The notes under the pieces are model-generated. The model was not told the origin of the DNA and made no database searches. It worked only from the letters and a program-made list of their open reading frames with translations. This document shows, in pieces, positions 1 to 12,200 of a stretch of 64,000 nt of DNA. Numbering within the stretch: position 1 is the first letter of the stretch; each line of letters opens with the position of its first letter. This DNA comes from Closterium sp. Naga37s-1 (taxonomy: Eukaryota > Streptophyta > Zygnematophyceae > Desmidiales > Closteriaceae), in assembly GCA_947471745.1 (NCBI GenBank), contig CANJKZ010000171.1, positions 62,001-126,000 on the forward strand, in the 5' to 3' direction. The translations under genes and the position numbers were made by a program.

Positions 1-2744
1 GAGGTTGATCTGATGCGCCGCGTACCTCACCGCAAACGGCCACAGAAAATGGGGGGCAGCCGCATGCATCATAGACGTACGAGCGACGTCCATGACCATG
101 CCAATGCGGCGCTCAGCAATCCCATTTTGCTGCGGTGAGTCCGGAAGCGTGAAGGTCTGACGGATGCCCCGTGCACGACAGTAGGCACGCAAAAGGCCAG
201 AGGAGAACTCTCCGCCTCTGTCCGAGTGCAGACGCAGAACAGGAAAGTCCGAGCCGAAGCTCTGCCTGAGCTGGAGACGAGCTGCGCGGATCCAGTCGAT
301 CAGCACCTCAGTGACATCACCCTTGCTGCGCAAGGGGAAGACTGCGGTGTAACGCGAGTAGTCGTCAACAACGAGCAGGAAGTAGCGCTCGTGACCCTGT
401 CCACGGACGCGGGCTGGGCCCCACACGTCCATGTGAAGTGTCTGCAACGGGGCCTCTGTCGAAGGAAACTGGGAGGAGTGAGGGGCAGCACGCTGGCGCC
501 CCTCGACACAGGGGACACAGGCAGGGCCAGGGCCCTGAGGAAGGGGAGGGAGGGACCGGGGGAGACCGGACACAAGAAGACGGGAGGCCATACCTCTGAG
601 CCGAAGCAGAGAGGGGTGGCCAAGGCGGTGGTGCCAGAGGAGAGTCTCGTGAGACAGGAGACGACACGAACAGGGGGCAGACTCAGGACCAGACCTGGAC
701 GCCGCAGCAAACACCTGACCCGACGTAACTACCCTACCAGACTCAGCAACTGGAGGAGACGCAGTGGTCAGAGTGTACATGCTCGACCCCGGCTGACGGG
801 TGAACGTAGCCAGGTGTCGGCCTGTGCCAGCCTCTGTACAGTGGGTCACTCGCTGACGTGCAGGAGTGAACTGGTGGACACCCGCATCCTGTAGGTCAGC
901 ACCACTCACCAGGTTCGTCGAGAACGAGGGGAGGTAGAGACCAGACAGGGTGCCAGAGGGAGCCGCCGGACACGGGAGGACTGTGGAGAAACGAGACAGG
1001 ACCGGACCCCCAGAGGGGTCAGCGAGAGACACCGCAACCGGCCGACTAAGCGGCGTGAGTGTGGTGCGGTCCCGAAAGAAGGAGCGAGACGCCCCAGAGT
1101 CAAGAGTGAAGGTGAGGGAGGCCGAAGCCGACGCGGTACCTGAGAGAGCAGACTCACCAGTACCTGAGGACGCAGACACACCAGCACCTAGAGCAGCAGC
1201 GTCGTAAGCACCTAGGGCAGCAGCCTCACCAGTACCTAGAGCAGCAGTCTCAATGCCCGGATCGGGCTGGAAACACCGGTAACAGTCACCCTCATCACTA
1301 ATAGACACAGCATACATGGCAGAGAGAATAGCATCAAAGTCCAGATCAAAGATGGCAACCCCCGCCCTAGACAGCTCGTCCCAGCGAGGGATCTCGGAGG
1401 CCTCCGGGAACTGGTGACGCCATGCGTCCGTCAGGCGGCCAAAGCAGCGCGGAGTGGGGTGCGCACCCCCACACTGCTCACCCGCACGGTCGCCGGTGCG
1501 CAGGACGTAGGTACACGGACCAAAACCCCCACCCCGCTGGCGTGCAGCGTACCACTCACGGAGCTGCTGAGGGGACAGGGTCGCACGACCACGCTGCTGC
1601 TGCTGGCGCGAGCCACCACCGGAGCCACTCCTCTGCAGAGACCCGCGACCAGCTCCACCGCCACCCCCACCGCTTCCACCGCCTCCGCTGCCTCCACTGC
1701 CGCCGCCGCCTCCACCGCCTCCTCCACCGCCGCCTCCTCCGCCACCTCCGCTACCACCGCCACCGCCGCCGCGGCCTCCGCCTCCACTGCCGCCACCGAA
1801 CCCCCCACCCCCACCTCCACCTCCACCGCTACCCCCACTCCCCCCACTGCCTCCACCTCCACCTCCACCGCCCGCTCCTCCAGCTCCCTTGCCCCCCTTG
1901 CCCTTGCCAGGGCGGCGTCTCCCGCTAGGGGCAGACGCCGCACCGACCGACTCAAGACCAAGGAGGTCGGCCGAAGCAGCAGAGGCAACAGAGGGCAGCA
2001 GGGGGGAGGGAGAACACCCCTCAAAGATGGGGGTGCGCGGGTCACCTCGAGAGGCTCCTACAGCGACTATGCTCTTTTCTATCGCGAGGAGGGCCTTCTC
2101 GAGGAGGTCTACAGTGAGTGTGGTGGGACAGACTAAGAGAAAGTGGTCCCTGACTACTCGAAGGGAGTCAGGGAGGCGAGTGACTAGGAAGTACAGAGTG
2201 ATGTACATGGGGGGGGGGTTCGCGGTGCAGAAGTCAGCAGGAAGTGCAGCGCGGTAGCGAGTGTCACTAGTGCGGAGGTGCGTAATGAGGTCAGCAACGG
2301 TGGGAAAAGAAGCAAGGTCAGGGAAGAGGTACGGCAGCATGAGACGGCTCAGTGCAGCAGTGGAAGGGGAGGAGTAGCGCGCGACTACAGCGGCGTACAA
2401 GGTCTGAGCACTCTTGTACTGACTAAAGTGCGCACGCTCGGAGGTAGGGAGGTGGCGACGCACAGCAAGACGTGCAGCAGCATCGCGCGTGGCCCACTGG
2501 GAGCGAACAGTGGCGTCAGCATCAGCAGCAGGGGCAGGGGAAGCGCCAGAGGTGAGGTCAAAGAGAGAGAGGCCGTCCGCCCTATCGCACTGTAAGAACA
2601 GCTGTAGGTCATCTACCCAGACCTCAAAGTCAATGGCCCGACCCTCAGCGTCAAAAGTGAGGACACTAGGGGTAGCCATGACAGCAGTAGACCAGCAGTG
2701 CAAGGAGTAGGGGAAGAGCACGCAGTGACAGAGGGTCTGTGCTC

Positions 2745-3345
2745 ACCGGACAGGGCTGCTCGGGCGGCTCGGCTGCAGGGCGGCTCGGCCGCTGGGCGGC
2801 TCGGCGGCTGGGCGGCTCGGCGGCTGGGCGGCTCGGCAGCTGGGCGGCTCGGCGGCTGGGCGGTCGGCTGCACGGCGGCTCGACTGGTGGGCGGCCGGGC
2901 GGCTCGGCTGCAGCGCGGCTCGGCGGCGGGGCGGCTCGGCTGCTCTGCTGCTGGGCGGCTCGGCTGGGCCGCTGACGTAGGGCGGCGGGGCCGCTGTAGA
3001 GGAGTGGCGGGGCCGCTGCAGAAGGACGGCGGGGCCGCTGGGTAGTGAGGCGGCGGGGCCGCGAAGACGGGCGGCGGGGCCGCTGCAGAGAAGCGGCGGG
3101 GCCGCAGTGAAGGGCGGCGGGGCCGCAACGAGAGAGGCGGCGGGGCCGCAGCGAGAGAAGCGGCGGGGCCGCGAAGTCGGGCGGCGGGGCCGCTGAGTAG
3201 GGGCGGCGCGAAGCCGCCGGTGAGGGCGGCGCAAAGCCGCGGGTAAGGGCGGCGACGGGCCGGGAAAAGGGCGGCGCGCCGCAGCCGCTAGGGCGGCTCG
3301 ACGCGACCGTAAGGGCGGCGCGACGGGCCGCTAGGTGCGACTCGA
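2745..3345 (-). repeat. GC-rich tandem repeats in the copia leader
   Basis: Short units of the form GCGGCTCGGCGGCTGG (2750-2970), then GGCGGCGGGGCCGC (2985-3330), fill the leader between primer-binding site and gag. The frames over this stretch are long on both strands only because the repeat lacks stops. The 6595-14523 element carries other GC-rich arrays in the same place, so a repetitive leader appears to be a trait of this copia group. Confidence 0.75.
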
Positions 3346-3434
3346 CGGGCTGCTAAAAAAAGGCAGGCGCGACTCGAGGCGCGCTTCGGTGGGCCCAAGG
3401 AACAGTCCCTAGGAGGGGACCTGCTCTGATTCCA

Positions 3435-3567
3435 TGTGAGAAATGAGAACGAGAATGTGTGAACTATGAAATGAAGTGAGTACAAATATGAAACCCTAAT
3501 TGGTTGTACCCCCTATGGGATACCCCACTATAGCCTACACAACAGCATAAGCTACAATGTTCTGACA
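3435..3567 (-). repeat. 5' LTR of the left copia element, 133 bp
   Basis: On the minus strand it starts TGTCAGAAC and ends CTCACA, followed directly by TGGAATCAGAGC (3423-3434), a copia-type primer-binding site for the 3' end of initiator tRNA-Met. It shares the TGTC...ACA ends and a run like TAGGGTTTC with the other short LTRs in the window. Only this LTR is visible, so no target duplication can be checked. Confidence 0.8.
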
Positions 3568-3810
3568 CTGTTGTCGACCAACGACTTCCGTTGACGTCGT
3601 CGATCGCATCCTGTCGAGCAGGGCCTTCTCGACCAACATCTCCGTCGTACAGCATGAGCTCACTCGACGATCACTTCGTCGATTTCTCCTCGTCGACAAA
3701 TCCTCTTACCACGTTGTCCGAATGGCACAGAATTTGTCAAGCAAGCTTGAAATATAGTGAATGATCGAATTATATATATATAAAAAAGCCCCTCATGTTT
3801 TTCTCCAAGT
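3568..3810 (+). repeat. possible LTR fragment of the TGTTG / GTCGA-rich family
   Basis: It begins TGTTGTCGACC directly beside the left copia LTR, is rich in GTCGA/TCGAC steps, and ends in a TATATATATA run followed by CCCCTCATG. The LTR at 27481-28051 has the same order: TGTTG start, GTCGAC-rich body, TA run, CCCTCATGG. This is similarity by eye, not an alignment. It may be a solo or partial LTR next to which the left element inserted. Confidence 0.35.
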
Positions 3811-6594
3811 ATATGTTCGAAGCCTCCACTTTAACTTTTGGATTAACTGTTTCTAAATGTGCAAGTACCTTGTTTAATGTGTAGTATTTGTATTTATAAA
3901 CATGTTTGTGCCATAACAATCTTGGAAACAAATACACCCGAGCCTAGAAAATATATTTATACAGAGTCGAATCAAGTATCGGAAGCACACAATGCAACAA
4001 ATTTTAGAATCGAATCGCGAAATTGACCAATTTCAATTCGAACTGCGGTCGGAACAAATCAACAGCCTGGATTCTCGCTGAAAACCGCCTGATTTGCTAC
4101 TGCAAAATTTCACAGGCGAAGCGCGGGCGAGATTCAGAGCTTGAATTTTCAGTTGGAAATTTGTGTGCGGTTGTGCCTGAAATTTGGACCCGAACCCCTG
4201 CGCACACAAACACAAAACGCCAGGAAGATTGCGATGTAGGAGGCACCTGTACGTTATCACTTCTTGAAGGACTCCATGGACCACGCCTACCAACAGGAGC
4301 AGCTTGAGGTGTTACATTTAAGGGTTCTGTCGGTGCTCTAAGGGCAGCAGTGATTCTGCATACGTTACTACCGCGGTGACGTTCTAAACAGGAGTATTGG
4401 TGGTAAGGCCTTGAGCCACAATCAGGAAAATCCATTGAGCAGTAATACTAATAAATTAGGGACACCTATTCTCAATATGCAAAGGAGAAACCAGAGTATG
4501 TGAATCTGGTGTTCATACATGTGAAATTTGCGTGCAGTTGTGTCCTACTACCATTGCACAACATTGGGTTGTGCTTGAATTTGGGGTAGCACATTGGGCG
4601 TGTCCAGAGTGCTCGTCCCAATGCAATCTAAAAATGTTGAACCTGTTCAGAGCGGTCAAAACAAATAACCAGATGGTTTTGTAGGGTTTCCCGCCATAAC
4701 CAAGCGTGTTTGTGCAATTTCCGGAATTCCCGAATTTCCCGAATTCCCCAAATCCAGAATTCGCATTTCCAAAATTCGCGACGTCGAAGTTGTTTCAACA
4801 GCCAATAGAGTTGTTCCAAACTTCCAGAACGATTTCTTCTCAACGGGATACCCGCTATTGCCCCCCTCACTTTCCGAGTTCAGCGCGACCAATTAGGGGG
4901 GCTGCTGAGTTGGCGATTCATTTCTTGTTACCTTGTGATTGTTTTGCAAGTCAAACCAATTCTCAAAGAAGCCGATAGAGGTATCCGTTCTTTGTTTATG
5001 ACTGTAGTCAGACCTGAAACGGCATTTGACTGTGCCCACACGCCAGTTGAATGTCACGCGCAAAACTCAGAGGGATTGCCAAAATGTCGGACCGTTAGAT
5101 ACAGTCAAATTAGCCACGTTTACAGATCGTGAACAGTACAATACATAACCGTTCCAAAAAAAAAATGGATTTAGGACTGTTGATTCAATAGATAAGATGA
5201 GCGCGGTCATCCATCTGCTCGTGCAACGGCCGTTTCCCTACCAAAATGGGGACGTGCAAGGGCGGAAACCAATCACAAACAAACGAATAGGACGAAAACC
5301 TGTTACTAGAGGTTTACGACACCAGCGACCCAACTCCACATTTTCGAGCGAAAAAAACGCCTAGGTCATGAACAGGCAACCCCACAATTTTGCGATGATT
5401 CTGGAAACACAAAATGCGCACAAAAGTTTTTCCTTCGAAAAGGCTTCTGAAAACCTTCGGCAGACTCAGTGAAAGCTCCGGCTAATGTTTCCATGTAACT
5501 CGAGAATCTTCACAGATTTTATTGCATGCACCAATATGCCTCCCGCAACCTGATCGGTCCACATGGCCTTTTTACGTCCACTGTTCACCTTGACAGCTGG
5601 CAAGAAATATATGCACACGTGGCATTCAGGCATCCACGTGGCAAAGGTGACTTAAAGCCCAAGACCTTCTGACAAATGTCACTTCTGATGTCACCTTTTA
5701 GTTGTGTTAAGTGTGAGCGATATGGCCGTTCTTTCGAAGCTTTGTCGTCACTTTTCCGCAACTTCAAAGTCACCCTGCCACAGAAGCTTTTGACCTGGAT
5801 TTTTTGTCTCCAAACACCAAGTTGCGGAGAAGGAACTTTGAAGTTGCTGGCACGCAACTTTTCTGACCTTGAATTTTCACGATGTACACGGCCGACCACG
5901 TGCAGGCACGCCCGACCACGTGCAGGCACGCCCGACCACGTGCAGGTACACGCCCGACCACGCGCCGACACATGCAAACTGGTATCGGCCAATGCGACGC
6001 CACCCCGTGCAGGAATCAAAACCATGGTATTAAATAAATTCTCACATTCAGAATCGTGCAGATGGTTCCCCATCGACTGGGTGCCGATACTAGCGCGTGT
6101 AGAACCGTATTGATTAAAGTTTCGCATTCAAATCCCGCGCTCCGGACCATGACTGCGAGCAAGTAGAGCGGACGCGGTTGCTCGGTAGCAGAAATTCCTG
6201 TGTGACAGCAGAACAGCCGAGCACGCGTGTCTTTCATACTTCGCGTGCACCGGCAATCACAGCCCATGCAAGCACAGCTCTGTTGGAGTTGGTTCGTCGA
6301 ACCACACTAGAAGTCGGACCGACGGCGGAAACTAGTCGGTGGCGTGTGGAAGAAGAAAAGCGAAGAAGCTACGAAAATATTAAGGAATTATGCGTGCGAT
6401 CTACGCTAAGGGGAAAGGAGATGGAGTCGAGGAAGAAACGGGAGTGAAGGAGAAGAAACAGGGAAGAAATGAGTAGAAGGGTTGAAGAAATTGGTTGACA
6501 GGGAAGAAATTGGGTTAAATACATGGCGTGGTTCACAAGTTTCTGAATTTCGGACTTCGGGGATGTTCGAGGAAGGAGGGTCGGTTGCGTGTGC
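3811..6594. other. AT-rich intergenic DNA without recognisable genes
   Basis: Base composition drops sharply to AT-rich compared with both flanking elements. The open frames here are short, overlap on both strands, and show no recognised domain, signal peptide or splice pattern. A short 20-bp tandem repeat (5885-5965) is the only clear structure. Near 4715-4780 there is a run of GAATTCCCGAATTTCCC-like imperfect repeats. Positions 6590-6594 (TGTGC) are the left target duplication of the next element. Confidence 0.6.
5885..5965 (+). repeat. 20-bp tandem repeat carrying CACGTG
   Basis: About three and a half copies of a 20-bp unit (CCGACCACGTGCAGGCACGC). Each full copy contains the palindrome CACGTG, the core of plant G-boxes. 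No gene start lies close downstream, so a regulatory role is only a possibility. Confidence 0.75.
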
Positions 6595-6737
6595 TGTCAA
6601 AACATATGCATAATTGTATCTAGGCTATATTGGGGCTAGCCTTAGGGGGTACACAAATAGTCTCGACACTCTAGTCTTGCACCCCAATCTTCACCTAATC
6701 ATCACCTTTTCTCGTTCCCTAGCTAGTGATTCTAACA
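6595..6737 (+). repeat. 5' LTR, 143 bp
   Basis: Starts TGTCAAAACATATG and ends GATTCTAACA, with TG...CA termini. It is identical to 14381-14523 over all 143 bases compared. Confidence 0.93.
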
Positions 6738-6749
6738 TGGTATTAAGAG
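6738..6749 (+). other. primer-binding site (initiator tRNA-Met type)
   Basis: TGGTATTAAGAG directly follows the LTR end. It is close to TGGTATCAGAGC, the usual plant copia site complementary to the 3' end of initiator tRNA-Met. Confidence 0.8.
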
Positions 6750-6904
6750 CACAATGCTCCTTAGGACCGATTTTTTAAAAAGGGCCCACCACTACTATTT
6801 CGATCTACTGCCCGAGTCGCGCCCCTAGGAGAAATGCGAAATTCGAAACCGTGCTCTAGGCGAGACGGTTCCCTAGGCGCGATTTTTTTTCCTCCTAGTC
6901 ACGT

Positions 6905-7195
6905 GCGACCCCCCCCTGAACGCGTAGGCCCGTCGCGAAGCCCGTACAGCCCACGTAGGCCCGTCGCGAAGCCCGTACAGCCCGCGTAGGCCCGTCGCGA
7001 AGCCTGTACAGCCCGTGTAGACCCGTCGCGAAGCCCGTACAGCCCGCACCAGGCCGTCGCGCAGCCCGTACAGCCCGCGCCAGGCCGTCGCGCAGCCCGT
7101 ACAGCCCACGTCAGGCTCGCACCCAGCGCGTAAAGCCCGCGCCAGGCCCGCACGCAGCCCTTACAGCCCGCGACTGGCCCGCACGCGGCCCGTGT
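6905..7195 (+). repeat. leader tandem repeat, about 30-bp units
   Basis: Imperfect head-to-tail units with the core CGTCGCGAAGCCCGTACAGC / CGCGCCAGGC, about nine copies. A related core (GCCCGTACGGGCTGCGCCAG) recurs in the leader of the non-autonomous element at 25662-25880, which links the two elements. Confidence 0.8.
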
Positions 7196-7299
7196 TACTG
7201 TTACTCACTGCTGCTGCTACTGAAGCTAGTGCTGCTACAACTAGTGCTACTGCTGCCACTGCTACTACGGCACTTGCTACAGCTACTATTGTCTGAAAC

Positions 7300-7680
7300 T
7301 ACTCCAGCTACAGCTAGTGCTACTGCTGCAGCTCCTACTACTACACTTGCTACAGCTAGTGCTACTGCTGCAGCTCCTACTACTACCCTTGCTACAGCTA
7401 GTGCTACTGCTGCAGCTCCTACTACTACACTTGATACAGCTAGTGCTACTGCTGCAGCTCCTACTACTACACTTGCTACAGCTAGTGCTACTGCTGCAGC
7501 TCCTACTACTACACTTGCTACAGCTAGTGCTACTGCTGCAGCTCCTACTACTACACTTGCTACAGCTAGTGCTACTGCTGCAGCTCCTACTACTACACTT
7601 GCTACAGCTAGTGCTACTGCTGCAGCTCCTACTACTACACTTGCTACAGCTAGTGCTACTGCTGCAGCTCCTACTCCAGC
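7300..7680 (+). repeat. 42-bp tandem array in the copia leader
   Basis: About nine near-perfect copies of a 42-bp unit beginning GCTACAGCTAGTGCTACTGC. Because 42 is divisible by three and the unit has no stop in two frames, it reads as a 14-residue Thr/Ala repeat (TTTLATASATAAAP) in one frame and a Leu-rich repeat in another. It lies upstream of the gag start in the leader, so it is more likely noncoding. A small leader-encoded peptide cannot be excluded. Confidence 0.85.
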
Positions 7681-8146
7681 GCTTACTGCAGCTGCTCCTG
7701 ACTGAAGCTACTGCTGCTACAGCCCCTGAAGCAGCCGCCCCTGGTGCAGCCGCCCCTGGACCCTAGAGCAGCCGCCCCTGGCCCCTGAAGCAGCCGCCCC
7801 TGGTGCAGCCGCCCCTGGACCCAGAGCAGCCGCTTTGCACGCCCTCGCGTGCCCCTAGCGTACCGGCCCCGCCCCACTAGCCCGCCCTTGCTGGCCTCGT
7901 GCGACCAGGCCCCGCCCTAGCTAGCTAGCCACCCCGTGCCCCGTGCGGACCGCCCCACTCTGCCCTGCACGCCCTCACGTGCCCCACCTCGAATAGCCGC
8001 TGCCTAGCCGAGCCGAGCCGCCCCACCGAACCGCGTCACCCGGCCCGAGCCGCGCCGCCCTACCGAGCCGCGCCCCTGATTCTGTCACTGCTACTGTCAC
8101 TACTGCTGTTTCTGCTACTACTACTACTACTGCTCCTACTGTCGCT

Positions 8147-9244
8147 ATGGCTAGCCCCCCTATGCTAGCTTTCGATGCTGAGGGCCGCCCAGTGAAGTTT
8201 GACACCTGGCTCGATGACCTGCACCTATTCCTACAACTCACTGCCAAGGAAGACATCTCACTGTACGATCACGCCTTAGGCCATGCCACTGCCCCTGCTG
8301 CTACTGCTGACAGCACTGCCCGCTCACAGTGGCAGACTCGTGACGCCCACGCTCGCTTTGCTATTCGCAACTCCCTGCCGATAGATGAGCGCGAGCACTT
8401 TGGCCAGCACAAGACTGCACAGGCACTGTACACCGCTGTCGTTGCCCGCTACTCCTCACCTGCCTCTGCCGCGCTAGGCCGTCTCTCACTCCCCTACCTG
8501 TTCCCCGACCTGGCCTCTTTCCACACAGTCGCTGACCTCATCACGCACCTCCGTACTAGTGAGGCCCGCTTCCGTGCCGCTATGCCCGATGAGTTTCTTG
8601 CCACGAACCCCCCCCCGCTCTGGCTCACTCTCTACCACCTAGTCACCCGCCTCCCTGACACTCTGCGTGCAGTCAGGGATCACTTCCTATCTTGCTGCCC
8701 CACTGAGCTCACCATTGCCCTCCTCGAGAAGGAACTCCTTGCAGCTGAGGCTAGCATAGTCGCTGTAGGTGCCTCTCGTGGCGACCCCCGCACCCCTTTC
8801 TTTGAGGGGTGTTCCCCTTCCCCCCTTCTTCCCTCTGTAGCCTCTGCTTCTGCTGCCGACCTCCTTGGTGCTGAGAAGGTCGGGACTGCGTCCACTTCGA
8901 GCTGGCGCCGCAGCGGCAAGGGCAAAGGGGGCAAGGGAGGCGGAGGTGACGGCGGGGGAGGCGGTGGTGGGGGCGGTGGAGGCGGTGGGGGTGGTGGTGG
9001 GGCTGGAGGGACTAGTGGCAGCGGTGGGGGTGGTGGCGGCAGCGGCGGGGGAGGTGGCAGGGGCGGGGGCGGTGGTGGGGGCGGCGGTGGTCGTGGCGGC
9101 GGCAGGGGAGGGGGTGGTCGAGGAGGTGGCGGCGGCGGTGGTGGTCGTGGAGGCGCTGGCAGTGGCCAGAGCCAGCAGCGCACTCTGTCGCCCCAGGAGC
9201 TCCGTGAGTGGTACTCTCAGCACGGGGGGGGGGGGTGGCCTTAG
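8147..9244 (+). CDS. copia gag-like polyprotein region
   Basis: The 365-residue frame starts MASPPMLAFDAEGR, followed by FDTWLDDLHLFLQL, the same motif found in the left element's gag. It then has the helical capsid-like region usual for copia gag (about residues 1-200). A very Gly-rich tail runs from about residue 245 to 340, with a few basic residues, as expected for RNA binding. The CCHC knuckle region typical of gag is not clear in this frame. Gag and pol appear as two long overlapping frames. The start was chosen because it is the first ATG before the conserved FDAEGR block and matches the left element. Gag forms the particle that packages the element RNA in the cytoplasm. Confidence 0.85.
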   Translation: MASPPMLAFDAEGRPVKFDTWLDDLHLFLQLTAKEDISLYDHALGHATAPAATADSTARSQWQTRDAHARFAIRNSLPIDEREHFGQHKTAQALYTAVVARYSSPASAALGRLSLPYLFPDLASFHTVADLITHLRTSEARFRAAMPDEFLATNPPPLWLTLYHLVTRLPDTLRAVRDHFLSCCPTELTIALLEKELLAAEASIVAVGASRGDPRTPFFEGCSPSPLLPSVASASAADLLGAEKVGTASTSSWRRSGKGKGGKGGGGDGGGGGGGGGGGGGGGGGAGGTSGSGGGGGGSGGGGGRGGGGGGGGGGRGGGRGGGGRGGGGGGGGRGGAGSGQSQQRTLSPQELREWYSQHGGGGWP

Positions 9245-12200
9245 CTGCACGTACGTCATCCGCACTGGTGACCGCACTGGTCAGACGTGTGGGAGGGCGC
9301 ACACCACGCAGCGCTGCTTCTCTCGCCTCGACGACGCTTGGCGTACTCAGTTCCCTGATGCCACTGAGCTGCCCCGCTGGGCTGATCTGATGAAAAAGAA
9401 CATTGATATCTATGCTCTAGACTTTGATGCTATTCTCACTGCCATGTATGTCATGTCTACTAGTGGAGAGAGTGCTCAGTACCTGCGTGTTCCGCCCGAC
9501 CCGGGCATTCGGACCAGTGAGGCTACCGCTCTAGGTGCTGGTGAGGCTGCTGCTCTAGGTGCTAGTGAGTCTGCGCCCCCTGGTACTGAGTCGACTGAGG
9601 CACTACACACCTTCACACTGGACTCAGGTGCTTCTCGCTGTTTCTTTTGTGACCGCACTACCCTTGAGCCGCTTGCTCGGCCAGTTGCTGTCTCCCTTGC
9701 TAACCCCTCTGGGGGTCCGGTCATTGCGACCTCCTCCACTGTCCTTCCTTGTCCTGCGGTCCCGTCGGGCAGACTGTCAGGTCTCCACCTCCCCTCGTTC
9801 TCTACGAACTTGGTGGCGGGTTGTGCGCTCCAGGACGGGGGTGTTCACCAGTTCACCCCTGCCTACGAGCGCGTGACACACTGCACGTGTGCTCGGACGG
9901 GCCGTCACCTGGCTACCTTCACTCGGCAGCCGGGGTCGGACCTGTACACACTGACCACTGAGTCCCCTCAGGTAGCTGCGTCTGCGTCTGCGTCAGGTCA
10001 GCTGTCGGCCCCCTGCTCGTGTCGCTCTCTGGCGCACGAGACCGTCCTCTGGCACCACCGACTTGGTCACCCGTCTGTGCAGCGCCTTCGTGCCATGCAT
10101 AAACGGTACCTTGTCTCTGGTCTTCCCAGGGTTCTCCCTCCCCTCCCACCCTCGCCTGCTCCTCCCTATCTTCCCTGTGTCGAGGGGCGGCAGCGCGCCG
10201 CTCCTCACTCCTCCTCGTTTCCCCCGACGTCTGCTCCCTTGCAGACGCTCCACATGGACGTGTGGGGCCCAGCCCGCGTCCGTGGTCAGGGTCAGGAAAG
10301 GTACTTCCTGATAGTTGTTGACGACTACTCGCGCTACACCACGGTCTTCCCCTTGCGCACCAAGGGTGAGGTCCCTGATGTTTTGATCCCTTGGATCCGC
10401 GCTTCTCGTCTCCAGCTCAGCGAGCGTTTCCACTCGGACTTTCCTGTCCTGCGCTTGCACTCTGACAGAGGTGGTGAGTTCTCCTCCGACCTCTTGGCAG
10501 CCTACTGTGCGGAGCACGGCATCCGCCAGTCGTTCACGCTTCCGGCCTCTCCACAGCAGAATGGGGTTGCTGAGCGCCGCATTGGCTTGGTCATGGAGGT
10601 CGCTCGTACCTCCTTGATCCATGCGGCTGCCCCCCACTTTCTGTGGCCGTTTGCGGTCCGATACGCTGCGCATCAGCTCAACCTCTGGCCCCGTGTCTCC
10701 TTGCCGGAGACTTCCCCGACACTGCGTTGGACGGGAGAGGTTGGCGATGCGTCGCGTTTTCGGGTCTGGGCATCTCGAGCTTTTGTTCGCGATACGTCCG
10801 CGGACAAGCTCTCCTCCCGCGCTGTTCCTTGTGTCTTCCTTGGCTTTGTCCCGGACGCGTCTGGTTGGCAGTTTTACCACGCCACCTCGCGCCGTGTCCT
10901 GCCCTCACATGACGTCACTTTTGACGAGTCCGTGCCCTACTACCGCCTCTTCCCCTACCGCACTACCCCGCTCCCCCCCCCGCCTCTCTTCCTCGCCCCA
11001 GGTGCTGCTATGGTAGACCCCCTCCCCCCTCAGGGTGCCGCTCCCTCAGGTGTGTCCCAGGTAGACCCGGTTGAGCCTGTCGAGGTAGCTGTCGACTCTC
11101 GTCCTGCTAGGGGTGCTGAGCCTGAGCGTGCGGAGCCTGGGGGTGCGGAGCCTGGGGGTGCGGAGCCTGGGGTTGCGGAGTCTGGGGGTGCTGCGTCTGG
11201 GGGTGCTGAGTCTGGGGGTGCTGAGTCTGGAGGTGCTGAGCCTGGGAGTACTACACCTGGAGGAGCTCTCTCCTCACAGCAGCTGCGTGAGTGGTACTTA
11301 CAGTACTGCAGCCTCAGGAGAGGTGCCTCTGGAGCTAGGAGTGCTGCTGGAGCTGGTGCTAGTGCTTCCCCTCCTAGGCGGGAGCTGCCCTCTCCCCAGC
11401 GGCTCCGAGAGTGGTACGCGCGGCGCTGCAGTCTCCGGAGTGGCGCTCCTAGTGTCGCGGACCCTGGTGCTGGAGGTGCTACTGCTGCTGGCGGTGCTGC
11501 TGGTGCTCCTGGAGGTGCTGCTGGTGCTGGTGCTACTGACGCTGCTGGAGGTACTGCTGGTACTGGTGGTACTGCTGGTGCTGCTGGAGCTGCTAGAGGT
11601 ACTCCTACTACTGGAGCTGCTGCTGGTGCTGAGGACCCGGGTGTTGGAGCTGCTGCTGGTGCTGCGGACCCTGGAGTTGGAGCTGCTGCTGGTGCTGCCG
11701 ACCCTGGAGTTGGAGCTGCTGCTGGAGCTGAGGACCCTGGAGTTGGAGCTGCTGCTGGTGCTGCGGACCCGGGAGCTGGTGCTGCTGGTGTAGCTGGAGA
11801 CCCTGGAGCTGAGGGTACTGGTGGTGCCTCTGCTGGTTCTGGAGGCGCTGCGCGGCCGCGGCCGTACTTCGTTCCGCTCCTTCAGCAGGTTCTTGGTCAG
11901 CCGCCTCCCCCTAGTCCTGCTCCCTCCTTAGAGTGTCCTCCGCCTGTCCAGTCGCAGTCACAGTTACCGCCTGCCTCGCCACTCCCTGGTCCTTCTCCTT
12001 ACACTGGTCCGACTGGAGGTCTTACAGAGCGTCGTGAGCCTGAGTCTCGTCCTGCGTCGCCAGAGTCTCGTCGTGCGTCACCTGTTCGTGCTGCTCACAC
12101 TGGTCGTCGTGTTCCGCCTCAGCGTCCTCCTGCTGTCCCAGGCACTCACCAGATGGCACTTCGTCCTTCCACTGCTCCTCAGCGTGTCCCTCTGCCGTCT

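Larger units (their letters stand above)
1..3567 (-). mobile_element. Ty1/copia LTR retrotransposon, 5' part, cut by window edge
   Basis: Read on the minus strand, this is the 5' LTR, leader, gag, protease and the start of integrase of a copia element. Position 1 lies in integrase, and its first bases are the reverse complement of the plus-strand element near 10640-10690. The gag reading starts near 2679 with a short conserved stretch (FDAEGR, then WVDDLQLFLQ) matching the gag of the 6595-14523 element. A Gly/Ser-rich gag tail lies near 1600-1930 and the protease region near 890-1260. The 5' LTR and primer-binding site are at 3423-3567. It is a relative, not a copy, of the plus-strand element because the LTR sequence differs. 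The 3' half is outside the window, so completeness cannot be judged. It looks degraded in places. Confidence 0.88.

Noticed and set aside
226-2710. Several plus-strand frames of 70-240 residues (for example 1414-2136)
   Set aside because: They are antisense shadows of the minus-strand copia gag, protease and integrase.
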